A stretch of DNA of 47,500 nt. It comes from Anaeromyces robustus. Taxonomy: Eukaryota; Neocallimastigomycota; Neocallimastigomycetes; Neocallimastigales; Neocallimastigaceae. The stretch lies in NCBI GenBank assembly GCA_002104895.1, contig MCFG01000037.1:180001-227500 (forward strand), given 5' to 3'. The notes beneath the pieces are model-generated. The model saw only the letters and a list, made by a program, of their open reading frames with translations. It ran no database searches and was not told the DNA's origin. Made by a program: the position numbers and the translations under genes. Positions 12,265 to 25,231 of this stretch are shown here, one piece after another (position 1 is the stretch's first letter; each line of letters begins with the position of its first letter).

Positions 12265-12822
12265 ATGTGTGAGAAAGAAAAAAAAATGTGTGAGAAAGAA
12301 AAATTTCAAGTTACTGTTAATAATAAAAATGTTGATGTTATAATAAGATTAGCTGAAAATGAAAATGATTTAGAACAAATTATTAATATAGAAAATATAT
12401 GTTTTCCACCAGCAGAAGCAGCAAAAAGAGAAGACTTTATAGATAGATATAAAGCATTTAAAGAAAATTTTGTTGTAGCTGAAGTTGATAATACTTTAAT
12501 AGGATTTGTTAACGGAAATACTACTGATAAACCAGAATTACCAGATGAACTATATCATGATGTTTCTTTACATAAACCAGATGGTGATTATCAAACCGTT
12601 TTCGGTTTAGATGTTATACCAGAATATAGACACCAAGGAGTAGCAGGACATTTAATGGAATATTTAATTAAATTATCAAAATTAAGAGGTAAAAAAGGAA
12701 TGGTTCTTACATGTAAAGATCATTTAATTCATTTTTATGAAAAATTTGGATTTAAACATCAAGGTGTTAGTAATTCTACTCATGGTGGTTCAGTATGGAA
12801 TGATATGGTTTATATATTTTAA
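12265..12822 (+). CDS. GNAT-family acetyltransferase, bacterial type, intronless
   Basis: 185 residues, one exon. Acetyl-CoA binding motif A is VFGLDVIPEYRHQGVAG (112-128) with R122-x-x-G-x-A. Motif B includes VLTCKDHLIHFYEKFGF (147-163) with Y158 in the usual acid/base position. The segments CFPPAEAA (47-54) and DELYHDVSLH (94-103), and the HGG near the C-terminus, match a GNAT subgroup I know mainly from Firmicutes and other gut bacteria, annotated as AANAT-like. The substrate is unknown; small amines are plausible. Lack of introns among intron-rich neighbours, plus the bacterial subgroup, suggests horizontal transfer (inference). The first 21 bp, including the ATG, are tandemly repeated (12265-12285, 12286-12306), so either ATG could start translation; the family domain begins only around residue 24, and both starts keep it whole. 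Confidence 0.9.
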   Translation: MCEKEKKMCEKEKFQVTVNNKNVDVIIRLAENENDLEQIINIENICFPPAEAAKREDFIDRYKAFKENFVVAEVDNTLIGFVNGNTTDKPELPDELYHDVSLHKPDGDYQTVFGLDVIPEYRHQGVAGHLMEYLIKLSKLRGKKGMVLTCKDHLIHFYEKFGFKHQGVSNSTHGGSVWNDMVYIF

Positions 12823-13194
12823 ACTACTTAAATTTTATTAGAAAGAATAATTAATCTGGTTATGAAAAAAAAAAAAAAAAAACTATGGTTAATTAGTAAA
12901 AATTATCAATTAATATTAAAAAGGTTTCTAATTTAAATTTTGTAATTATAAAAATAATATAATAATAAATAATAAAATAACAAAAAATTAAACAATAATT
13001 AAAAAAAAAGCTATTTTTATATTTATTATTGAAAAGTATTAATATTAGTTATGTTTTAATAATTATTCTAACTCAATGAATATTATTATAAATTATATGT
13101 ACTATATATATAATTATTATTTACATTATAATTTACCTGTTTATTAATTTAAATTCTTATCTTTTATTTACTTATTTATTAATTTATTTATTAT

Positions 13195-13201
13195 ATTTAT
13201 T

Positions 13202-13240
<39 letters not shown>

Positions 13241-13320
13241 TTTTATTAATTTATTTATTATATTATTTATTTATTTTATTAATTTATTTATTATATTATT
13301 TATTATATTTATTTATTTAC
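13195..13320. repeat. Interrupted (TTTA)n block
   Basis: TTTA/TTTAT units with interruptions such as TTAATTTATTTATTATATTAT repeated two to three times in diverged form. This is a decaying microsatellite. Confidence 0.8.
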
Positions 13321-13596
13321 TATATTATTAATCTATAATTAATTAATTGATTAATTATAAATAATAATAAATGAATAAATAAAATAAATGAATAAATATT
13401 TAATATTTAAATAATTTTTTCCCGTTTTCCTTGTGTTATGTATGTATTATCAATAATTTATAATATAAACAAATTAAATACATTGATTTATTTATATTTT
13501 AATATGTATGATTTATTAATTTTGTTTAAACTTTCTAAAAATAGTTTTTTTTCTTTTTTTCTTTAATTATTAATTTTTAATTTATAATTTTTATAT

Positions 13597-13627
<31 letters not shown>

Positions 13628-13937
13628 TTTTATATTAAAATAGTATGGCAATACATTCTATTTACTTTATTGATTACATAATTTATATACATTTTATTTA
13701 TATGAAAATCTTTTATTGTAATTTAATCTTAATGTAAATAAATATTATTCTTAATTAGTATAAAAAAAAAAAATATAAAAAAGAAAAAGTAATAAACAAA
13801 TATAAAATATTAAATTTATTACTTATTTTATATTTTGACTTCTAGTTATTATTATGAATGGTATTCATTTACTTATCTTTGTAATATTTATTTATTACAA
13901 AAGATAAAAATAAAATTAAATTTTAATTTTTTTTCTG

Positions 13938-14028
13938 GGCATTTTATTCGGAATGCCACTTTTTATATTTCAACATGTCTAATGTTAAAACTAAATTAAT
14001 ATTAGCATTCTTAATTATTTAAGAATGC
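13938..14028. repeat. Two hairpins in the 3' flank of the dehydrogenase gene
   Basis: GCATTCTTAA (14005-14014) pairs perfectly with 14019-14028 around TTAT. About 50 bp away GGCATT (13938-13943) pairs with AATGCC (13952-13957). Both structures share the string GAATGCCAC in direct orientation. They start 28 bp beyond the stop codon of the minus-strand dehydrogenase, so they would be in its 3' UTR. Role unknown: mRNA 3'-end structure or a small foldback insertion. Confidence 0.5.
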
Positions 14029-14055
14029 CACATTTTGCAATTACTTTTTATACAT

Positions 14056-15233
14056 TTATTGTGATTTGAAAGTCTTGTAACTGGCTAAACGTTCATCATC
14101 AATAGAAATAAATTCACCACTAGTACACTTTTCTGGAAGTTTTTCCTTAGTAGCTAAGTTGAATAAAACAGAAGCTGGTTCTTTTGGATCCTTTAATTTC
14201 TTTTCCTTGTTATAATTTTCGAAAAGTTCAATATCTTCCTTAGAGAAACCATTTTTCATTTGTTCTCTAATGTATTCCTATTTTATTTTATTTTATTTTA
14301 TTTTATTTATATTTTTATGTCATTATTAAAAAATTAAATTATGCTATTTATTTTATTTATTTAAATTTACATAATAATATTTATTATAAATATTTTTTTT
14401 TAACATGATATTTATCATGTAAAAAAATATTTTTAATAAATAAATAAATAAATAAATAATATAAAACTTACTTGCATAGAAGTGTTGACAACACCTGGTC
14501 TAATAGCTAAAGTGAAAACATCTGGTTCTTCATCAGCTAATACTTGAGCAAACATGTTTATGGAAGCTAATATTTATTTCAAACATTCAATAATATATAT
14601 TGAAATTTATTAATATAAGCATTTTCTTTTTTTTTTTTATTTAAAGTACATTATATTTATTTCTATTTCTATTTCTTTTATTTTTATTTTTATTTTTATG
14701 TTTTTATTTTATTTTATTTTATTTTATTATTTTTATTATATTATAATTAATTATATAACTAAATAAATACCTTTGGAGCAAGAATAAGCAGACCAACCTT
14801 GTTTTCCCTTAACAGCAACACCAGAACTAACGAAAAGAACACGACCTTTAGCATTTCTTAAGAAAGGAAGAGCTTTTTGAGTTAAGTCAACCATACTGAA
14901 GAAGTTAATATCGAAAACTCTCTTCCAAACTTCAACAGGAGTATCTTGAATTTTTAAAATTGGAGCAACACCAACATTGTGAACAATAGCATTAATTTTA
15001 CCTCCTAACTTTTCAACGGTTTCAATAATAATATCACTAATTTCTGTATCAGAGACATTACCACAGAAGTGATAAATGTTTTTGTGAGCATCTAAAATTT
15101 TACTTAATTCTTCTGGGATACTTCTAGAAACAGTAATGATATTACATGGAATAGTAACAAAGTATTTTAAAGCTTCTAAACCAATACCCTTTGAAGCCCC
15201 GGTGATAATGTAAACTGGATCTTTTGAAGCCAT
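14056..15233 (-). CDS. Short-chain dehydrogenase/reductase (Irc24/YIR035C-like), 3 exons
   Basis: NAD(P)H-dependent oxidoreductase of the classical SDR fold; the closest remembered relatives are yeast Irc24 (benzil reductase) and YIR035C. Exons: 15233-14771, 14566-14472, 14277-14056; 259 residues, normal for a classical SDR. Cofactor motif TGASKGIG at 11-18; HNVG at 85-88 replaces the usual NNAG; DINFFS from 108; VSSGVA near 135-140 with the catalytic Ser; Y150-x-x-x-K154 (YSCSK); and a C-terminal IRPGVVNTSMQ typical of this group. The N-terminal MASKDPVYIITG gives no targeting signal, so it is probably cytosolic. Coding GC is higher than in most other genes here, suggesting good expression (inference). 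The physiological substrate cannot be told. Confidence 0.93.
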
Positions 15234-15579
15234 TTTTATTCTTTTTTATTTACTAAATAATAAATACTTTAACAGATTATTAATGATTTATTACAAGATT
15301 TTATTGATAAATAAATATAAAGAAAATAGAAAAAGAAAAAAAAAAGAAAAAGGAAAGGAAAAAAAAATTATCTTTAAATTTATATCTTGGCAAGACAATT
15401 GTTAATATATAAAATAATTTATTTATTTATTAAATAATATATGCTATTATTCAATTCATTTATATTTTTATATATTAATATTTATTATTTATATATTATA
15501 TTTCAAATAATAAATTTTTATTTTATTTATTGAATAATATAGTTTGTATAACATTTAAATTTTTTTAAAAAAAAATTTA

Positions 15580-15634
15580 TATGTAGAAATTAATAAATCA
15601 TATCTTAAAATATGATTTATTAATTTTTTACATA
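15580..15634. repeat. 24-bp arm inverted repeat
   Basis: Left arm 15580-15603 and right arm 15610-15634 pair with one mismatch and one indel; the inner 14 bp (TTAATAAATCATAT) are perfect around a 6-base loop. It is followed by a small GC patch (CGGATAAATAAATATCGGCG, 15641-15660). It lies about 350 bp upstream of the dehydrogenase start. Foldback element or regulatory cruciform; not distinguishable here. Confidence 0.55.
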
Positions 15635-15704
15635 AAATAACGGATAAATAAATATCGGCGGAAGGTTAATAATACATTTAATATAATAATAAATTAATAA
15701 TTAA

Positions 15705-16071
<367 letters not shown>

Positions 16072-16546
16072 TAATATCAGTAAAATTGTTTACTTTTTTT
16101 TTAAATTATCCTTATACTTAGCCTTTTATATATTTTCATACATTTTCTTAAAATTACAATTTTGATACATAATGTAAAAGAATAATTCTATAAATACCTT
16201 TTTTTTAATACACATTTCTAGTTATATTCTATAATTTATTATTTTAAATTATAAATTTTTTATATTATTAATACCATTAATTATTAATATATTATATTCA
16301 TAAATTTTTTATTTCTCATTTTGTTGTATTTAAGTATGAGAAATATAGTATTTTTATTTAATAAATGAGTAAATAAATGAAACTTTTTTTTTTTAATTAT
16401 AAATTTGGTATGTATAATAATATCTGGTATTTCGAAATAAGAATACTATTATTGTTATAAATTTGATTAATATATAAAATTATGAAATTTCACTATTAAA
16501 AATGTTAACTTGCATTCCTTATAAATTCTTCTTTGAATTTTTCATT

Positions 16547-16946
16547 TTCCAAAAACATTACTATTACCAATAAACCCAATATCTACTCCTGATACTATTT
16601 CAATGCTATATTTTTTTTTGTTCTTTTTCCAAAAATATTACTATTATCAATAAACCCAATATCTATTCCTGATACTATTTCAATGGTATATTTTGTTCTT
16701 TTTCCAAAAATATTACTATTATCAATAAACCCAATATCTATTCCTGATACTATTTCAATGGTATATTGTTTTTTGTTCTTTTTCCAAAAATATTACTATT
16801 ATCAATAAACCCAATATCTATTCCTGATATTATTTCAATGCTATATTTTTTTTTGTTCTTTTTCCAAAAATATTACTATTATTATTATTATTAGTAAATA
16901 CAACATCTACTCCTGATACTATTTCAATACTACATTTACTTTGTTC
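16547..16946 (-). repeat. Five-copy minisatellite, 75-82 bp units, protein-like on the minus strand
   Basis: Units begin near 16547, 16627, 16701, 16780 and 16859. Each minus-strand unit reads IEIVSG(V/I)DIGFI(G/D)NSN followed by FGKRTK; the last, most diverged unit reads SGVDVVFTNNNNNSN. Unit lengths differ because of a variable T-run, so neighbouring units fall in different frames and no continuous protein results. Substitutions between units are few. It looks like a tandemly amplified piece of an old coding sequence; the family is not recognised. Confidence 0.75.
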
Positions 16947-17127
16947 TATATAAAATTATACATACTAATTAGTACATCAGTTTTTACACTATTATAATAA
17001 ATACCAACAACTTTATAGTGATTTTATATATTTATATCTAGAATTATTGTTGATTCAATAATTATATTAGTAAAATAAGTAAATCTTTTTCTTGAATAGA
17101 AATTTAAAGTTTTTTCTCTGTTGTCAC

Positions 17128-17268
17128 TCAAATGTTTATGATTTGTATAACAGGTTCTAAAGCTTGCAACTGAAATATTTCATCAATACAAATTAAATAA
17201 GGGTGAGACTTTTTTGATATTCCATCAATACATTTATGAGTTTTTGAGTTATCATGTGTAATATCCAT
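17128..17268 (-). pseudogene. Orphan 46-codon frame, likely gene fragment
   Basis: ATG at 17268 to TGA at 17130-17128. The residues look like real protein (DITHDNSKTHKCIDG, then SKKSHPYLICIDEIFQ) and base composition is less AT-extreme than the flanks. After the stop a short in-frame stretch continues for a few codons. It lies upstream, on the same strand, of the minisatellite at 16547-16946, so both may derive from one dead host gene (inference). I recognise no family. Confidence 0.35.
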
Positions 17269-18345
17269 AATAAATTTTATTAAAATTAATAATTATTATG
17301 TCATGATCTGGGTTTATTAAAAAGTTTTTTCTTTTTGTATCTCATAATAGTCCATTCTTTTATTTAATTTATTAGTAATAAATTATTGAAAAGAAGATAT
17401 TTCTATTGTATTTTAATGAGAATAATATATATTTAGGATTTTGTTATACAATATTAAAAATTATAAATATATAATAATATATTAATAATATAATTCAATT
17501 GTTAAAATCAATAATTCTTTTATTAAAATTAATTCATAATAATAATTAATACTAATTTTTAAATATATTTCGCTTTTAATATAATAATATATTTTTAATT
17601 TAATTTAATATTTAATAAATCATTTACATAAATAATAATGTTATTTTTCTCCATTTTCAAAATTCAGCATATTAAATTTATATTTTAATTTTTTTTAAAA
17701 TTATTATTATTAATAGATTGTTTTTTATAATTTCTGTACTATTTATTATGACAAACATTCAGGGAACAGTATATTATTTATAGTTCTATTGTTGAACTAA
17801 CAATTTATAACAATTTACTAATTTATTCTAAAAAATATAACAAATAATAATAATTAAATTAAAAAATAATCTTTCTATTAATTAATTCATATTGATATTA
17901 AATAAATTATATATATATATAAAAGTGACATAATTAATTTCTATTCAAAATGTAAAATCAAAAATGACATATTGAATAAATTAATTTAAATTAGAAACAA
18001 TATATTTTAAAATTTCTTTATAAAAATTATATAGAAAATTAATATTCTTATAATTATAGGTAAATGTAATATAATATATAGTGAAAAAAGTTTTTTTTTT
18101 GGTTAAAAGAATAAAACAAATTATAGTTCTTTTAGAATAATGAATATTAAGAAAATATAAGCGCATTAAAGTAAATAGTAAATATGTTAAATTATCCTAA
18201 AAGTTACTACATATATAAGATAACTAATTAATTATTATTTTCATTGTAATGCATTTTAGGTTTGTAAAAGAAAAAATGATATAATTATTACTTTTAGGTA
18301 TTTTAAGGATTAAAAATTTAGGATAGTTAAAGAATTAGATTATAC

Positions 18346-18446
18346 TTAAATAAAATAAAATAAAATAAAATAAAATAAAATAAAATAAAATAAAATAAAA
18401 TAAAATAAAATAAAATAAAATAAAATAAAATAAAATAAAATAAAAT
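18346..18446. repeat. (TAAAA)n microsatellite, about 20 units
   Basis: Uninterrupted pentanucleotide repeat inside the gene desert. Confidence 0.95.
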
Positions 18447-19728
18447 AGTTTTTCTTCATTAGTTTTTACTATTTTATGTATTATAAAAATATTAATTCAA
18501 ATTGTTATTTTATATTATTTATATATTAAATATTATTAATGAATTAATATGTTTTTTTTTTTATATATACATTTATATATAGTACAAAGCAAAATAAAAA
18601 AATAGCATTAATCATTTGTATATGTATAAAATATCAAAACTTTTAAATAATATATTAGTATAATAAAATTATATATATACTTTCTATATATTTTCATGAA
18701 TATATTATCTATGTATTTACATATTTTCTTTATATTTTATATATTGAATATTATTAAACTAAAAATTAGTATAATAATATAAATATATTAGCTCTATATA
18801 TTGGGATATATTTTTAATAAAACATATAGTTTTTATATCATCTTATCAGAAATATATGGTATAAAATTACCTGATGTTGAAAGTATTTGATGATCTTAAT
18901 CTATTATATTTTTGGATAACTTATTTTTTACTTATTAATGAATTCATTTTTAAACCCTTTAACATTATATCATCGAAACTTAAACTTTTATTAGTAATCA
19001 TATATAAATATAATTCAATATTTTTTATTATAACAATATTTAATATAAAAATTTGTACAAATGAAAGATTAATACATAATTCTCTCTTAATAATTGAAAA
19101 ATGGATATGTAATATATATATATATATCTATTTTTCAATACTACAGAATAATAATAAAAACAAACGAATTAACGAGTATTATTTATTATAATTAATAATT
19201 TTTTTTTTCATTTTTAAGAACTAACTAAATTTTCAAGTATATAAAATAATTATTATAAAATAGATGATAAATTTTGCTTACTCTAAAAATAATAAATAAT
19301 ATAATATGCTTTTTTTTTTATTTTTGTTTCATTGTTTTATATTTATAGAATAATAAAAAATCATACTATACTATAAAAAATATAAATAAAAATCATATTA
19401 TAAATTGTTAAATGTAATTGCATATTTCCATATTCAGTAATATTTTTATCAATTCTATCAATACTAGTATTTGAACGTATTAACTTAAGAATTATATAAA
19501 AATTTAATAATGTATTTTAATGTATTTATTTTATTTTCCAACCAAAGATTTCTAATGTTGATTCAAATGAAAAATATATATATATACAGAATTTTTTTTT
19601 TCAAATAAAATTAGAAAAACTATAGAAAGTATATTTAAAGCAAAGAAAATAAAATAATTATTGAACAAAATAAAAATTTTGATCTTTTAAATAGTTGATT
19701 TTTTATAATTTTTTATTAGCTATTAATG

Positions 19729-19904
19729 TAGTAGTAGAATAACATAATAATTGTTGATTTTCTTCATATTAAACATTTTCACATATTCTATATATATTAT
19801 TATTTATGAAATTCTAGTAGTAATAGAATAACATAATAACTGTTGATTTTCTTCATATTAAACATTTTCAAATATTCTATATATATTATTTTTTACGAAA
19901 TTCT
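19729..19904. repeat. Two-copy tandem repeat, about 86-88 bp unit
   Basis: Copies start at 19729 and 19815 and share long blocks such as TTGATTTTCTTCATATTAAA and ATTTTC(A)xATATTCTATATAT, differing at only a few positions. A recent local duplication; no coding meaning seen. Confidence 0.85.
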
Positions 19905-21177
19905 AGTCTTTTATATAAAAATTTGATAAATAAATATAAAATAATATTACTTTTTATTTAAACTTATTATTTTAATAATATCTAATTTTTTTTCAAATAT
20001 ATATAATAATAAACTTGGCATTTCTTTCTTTCTTTTTTTTTTTTTTTTTTTGTATTATTTTGTTGTTTATAATTTATCTTTGATTACTAAATCTTAATAA
20101 TTATTCTTAATAAGAATAAATAAAAAAAAGAAAAAAACAAAAGAAAACCATTAGTATGATTTTTTTCAAAAAATAAATTACGTTTATATATATAATATAT
20201 AAATATTCAATAACTATATTATTCTATAATATATATATTTTTTGTTATTTTTCATTAAAACTTAATATACCTAGCTTTCTTTTAATTAGTATAAAATATT
20301 ATTTACACTTTATTTGATATATCTCCTTATTACATTTTTTTTATTGTTTTCTTTCTCTCTATATAAATATTACAGGAAGAAAATAAGAATTAATTACTTA
20401 CGTTATTAATGTTTTATTATGGTGAATAATAAAGCATTAAAGAATTATTAAAAATAATATAATAAACAAAAACTCTTTTTAATTCAATAATTTAATAATA
20501 CAATATAATTCAATACAACCATTTTAATTGTTCATTGACAATACTGAATAACAAAAATAAGTAGTATAATATTGAAAAATGAGTTTTTTTTAAATTATAT
20601 AAAATATAATTAATTATCAAACTATCTAATCATATATAATTATATAGAATTAAATAAAAGGAAAGCTTTAAAACCTTTTTTTTATGTTTTAATGATTTTT
20701 TCTTTTAATAAAATAGAAACTCTTACTATTTTTCATTAACTATATTTGTCAAAAATGTAATAAAGAAATATTATATTAAAATAATATTAAATAAAAAAAA
20801 TATTGTCTTAATAATTAATTATCCTAATAAAAGGTGGTTATTAATGATAAATAATTCTATATAATAAATATAATTATAATATTAATATAATAATTACTAA
20901 TATGTAATTGATAAAAATATTTAAAAAAAAAAAAGATATAAAGTATATTAAAATAAAAATAAACAAAAAATAAAAAGTAAAGTAAATTTTATTATATTAT
21001 CTTATTGTTAATATTTACAACATTAATATTTACAACTAGTTTATTGTTTTAAACTATAATATTATTTTTTATGTATTTTCCTTTTTTTTTTTTTTATTAT
21101 ATATAAAAATATAATAGTTATATAAAAATATAAATTAATAATAAGTAAAATTTATATGTATATTTGATACAAGTGAA

Positions 21178-21208
<31 letters not shown>

Positions 21209-21737
21209 ATATGAAAAAATTAAATTAATTATAAAAATTGTGGAGATATATATTTAGAAAAGTATACATGTATTACATAATATAAATAAAATAAAGATAT
21301 AATATTATAAAATAATCATTATTGAAATAATAATAATAAAGAAAATTAAAAAAAATAAAAAGAAAATGTTTGACATGATCATCGTTAGTAATTATTAATA
21401 TTAATAATTTAATATTATATTTAATAATAATATTAATATTACATTTATTAATAAATAACGGTTTATTAGGTATATTATATATATATATATATATATATTT
21501 TCATCTTTTATTTTAAAGTCAAGAATTAAAAAAGAAAAATATGATTAATAAAAAAGAAAAATTTAAAGGAGATATATTATAAAAAATATTGTATATAACA
21601 ATGAAAGATTATCTTTGAGAATAGTAAAATTAAATTAAATCTATATAAATAATTATTTATTTCACAAAATAAAAATATATTATTTATATATTTTATTTTA
21701 ATATTATATTATATTAAAATATGTCATAATTATTATC

Positions 21738-21781
<44 letters not shown>

Positions 21782-22030
21782 TTCTATTAATATTTTAATT
21801 ATATCTTGATCAGTTTTTTTAAATTTTCAAATAATATTAAAAGAAAAAAAAAAACTTTTACTCACTAAAATTTTCCTTAAAATAATAAATTAATATAAAA
21901 AAAAAAAATTTTTTTTAATTTCTATGACATGACAGGTAATATATTGTTTCTTCTGTTATACAAAATTATGATATATTGAACTTATGATTATAAAAAGTTA
22001 ACTTTATAATAAATTATAAAATATATAAAT

Positions 22031-22078
<48 letters not shown>

Positions 22079-23528
22079 GTGCTTTTAAATTGTTTTATAT
22101 TAATCAATATAATTGATTTAATTGGATAATATATGATTTGATTTATTATATTTCATATAAAAAAAAAAGTTTTTTGTTTATTCTTTTTTATAATTATTTT
22201 TAATTATTAAAAAATTTTTTTAACATGGCTTAATATATAAATTTTTAATATTAAATAAACTTTTAAAAATTATTTATTAAAATAGAAATAATATATTCTT
22301 TTCAATTATAATATAATTATAATATATATGTGATGTACATTTTAATATATGGAAAAAAAACAATTGAACTGTTTTGTATACAAAATATTATTTAATAACT
22401 TAAAATTTGATAATAAGTTAATATTAATGATAAATAATAGATTATAATAATTAATATTATATTTTAATTAATTATTTATAATGGATATTTTTTTATAAAA
22501 TAAAAATTTCATATGAATTTAACTTTATATCAATATCATTATTATATATATAAAATATTCCAGGGAATCTTTTCGGTAAAGATTATTATAATAGCAAATA
22601 AAACTATTATAAATTATTTTCTATCTAGCAAGAATAATAAAATATCTTATTTTTTTTCATTATAATATAAAGTAATATGTTTTTACAAATTTATAAATTT
22701 TATAAACCAATTTAATAAATCTTTTACTAATCTGTATTAATTTTTTTTTATTAATGATTTTTATTATTACTTTATAATATTATAATTTGTTTCATTTTAA
22801 AAATAAAGAAAAAAAAAAAAACTTGAACAAAATTTGTGATTATTTTAATATAATAAACCAGTCAATATAAAATAAAAAATTGTATTTTGTAGTTAACTTT
22901 TAAAGTGATAATAATAATATAAATATAAAATACAGAATTTTTTTCATATAAAGCATTAATGAATAATAATAATAATAAAGAAATTCATGAACAAAATTAA
23001 TAATAAAAATTTAAAGTAATATAAACAAAAAAGATACAAAATTCGAGAACAAATCTTAAAATTATAAAAATAATATACAAATAAATAAATGTAAAAGTAT
23101 TTATTAATTAAGGCTATTCTTTTTCATTAATTTAAATTTATATGGAATATAATTTATAAAAACTAATAACTATATATTATCTCTTAATAAATGTGTCATA
23201 TACTTTTAATATATCATTTCTAAAAATCATAAAAAACAATATTTTTATTTTTCTAGAAATTATAGATAATGATGTTTTTTTTTTATTTTAAAACAAAAAT
23301 AAAATAATAAGAAGATATAATTAAATTAAATAAAGTATAAAAAATAAAATTACAATTACTTATAAGTAATAATATTTCTATAATTATTTTTATTATTAAT
23401 CTTTTTTAGAATTAAAATATAATTATTATAATTTTTTATAATTATTCATTTATCATATAAAATAATCTATAATGCATCATTTACACTGTAAAAAAAAAAA
23501 GTATTTTTATAAATTTTCTTTTTCTTTT

Positions 23529-23562
<34 letters not shown>

Positions 23563-25103
23563 ATAATAATTAGAATTTTTTTTGTAACAGTTTTTTATTA
23601 ACTAAATGTTATTATTATTTCCATAAATTATTATTATATGAATATTAAAAAAAAATTAAAATAATAGACAAGAAAAAAAAAAGAATATATTTTAAAATAT
23701 ATTATATAATAAACTATATTATATATGTAATATATATAAAATAAATAATAATAAATAATATCATCATAATCACTAATATTAATTATTTATATATTTATAT
23801 GGTATTATTCATTATTTATTATTTACTGTCAGTTGCTTTATAAAATATGATTTATATTATTTTTGTGTAATAATTCAATATTAATATATTTCATTAATTA
23901 TAGTAATACAAATTATATTAATAATAAAAACAATAAGTAAAAAAAAAAATTGTGTTATATTTATTAACGCTTTTAATTGTCTTTTTGTTCTTTTTTTCTT
24001 TTTATTCTTTTTTTCTAATTTTTTTTTTTCATTTCAATAATCAAAGAGTTATGATTAATGAAAAAAACGTTTATTTTTGTGAAACGATTATTTCAGGTGC
24101 TACCATCTAATTAGTTTAATTTTTAATTGGTGTAATATTAAAAAAATTATAAAGATAATTAAATAAACATAATTATAATTATTTAATATAAAATTATATA
24201 TAAGTAATTACTTTTTATAGCTACATAATAAATAATTAAAAAATAAAATAAAAAAAATTTAACAAAAAAGATAAAAGTAAAAAAAAAAAAAATCCCGGGT
24301 AAATTAAAACCATTATTTAAATAATCTTAATTTCAACAATCTCAATATATTATATTATTTTTTAAAATTAAAATATTCATTAGTTGTATTACTCATAAAT
24401 ATTTTTTATATTCTTATGATCAAATATTAATTTTTCATGGAAAATTAAAATAGAAAAAAATCAAAAATTAAAATAAAAATAAAAATTAAAAAATAAATGA
24501 AAAAAAGTCTTTTTTTTTTTTATTTATTTATTAAATATTTGTACTTTTAAAAAAAAAAGTACATAATTATATATAAATCGATATTTAATGATTATCTAAT
24601 ATCTTAATATGTTTTTTTAAATATGTATTTTTTTAATATTTTAAATTTTTAATTGGATTTTTTTAAATTAATATTAATTTAAATTCTCATACTATTAAAT
24701 TTTTTAATATATAAATTTTCCTTTTTTACTATTTTACTTTTCAATATTTAATATTTCATCTCCATTATTATTTTAGTATATATTAAAGTTTTAGCCGAAT
24801 ATATTAAAATTTTAATAATAATAAATAATACTGTATAAAAAAGGAAAATAACGGTAAACTTATCAACAATGGTTATATATATATATTATTAAAAAAGTTA
24901 ATGAAAATTTTAATTATTATTATGATTATTACTATTTACTTTATTTTAATAATAAACTAATATAAAACACCTATAATATAAATAAATAATTTAAATAAAT
25001 AAGTATTATATAAATAAATAATTTACTAATACATTAAATAATTAATAAATAAATATCTAAATAATACTAAATATTCTACATACATAATTAAATTTAATAT
25101 ATA

Positions 25104-25231
25104 GATAAAACAAAATATTTCATTTATGTATTAATAAATAAAACAAAATATTTCATTTATGTATTTATAATAAAACAAAATATTTCATTTATGTATTAAT
25201 AAATAAAACAAAATATTTTATTTATGTATAA
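25104..25231. repeat. Four-copy minisatellite, about 33 bp unit
   Basis: Units containing ATAAAACAAAATATTTCATT and then TATGTATTAATAA begin near 25104, 25137, 25169 and 25202, with small differences only in the spacer. Confidence 0.85.

Larger units (their letters stand above)
12823..14055. other. Convergent intergenic region with TTTA repeats
   Basis: The GNAT gene and the dehydrogenase gene converge here, so this is 3' DNA for both. It holds a TTTA-rich microsatellite block near 13190-13320, a shorter one at 13590-13630, poly(A) runs, and two hairpins next to the dehydrogenase stop, listed separately. No gene was seen. Confidence 0.6.

Noticed and set aside
18874-19191. 105-codon plus-strand frame
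   Set aside because: Leu/Ile/Asn/Tyr composition matches the AT background. It has no motif and includes TATATA repeats, so it is a chance open frame.
22030-22077. Long A-run as a possible retroposon tail
   Set aside because: No upstream element, no AATAAA-plus-coding context and no flanking duplication; homopolymers are common throughout this DNA.
24085-24300. GC-bearing patches possibly forming a tRNA or small RNA
   Set aside because: No acceptor-stem pairing, no T-loop GGTTCRA-like string and no cloverleaf could be drawn.
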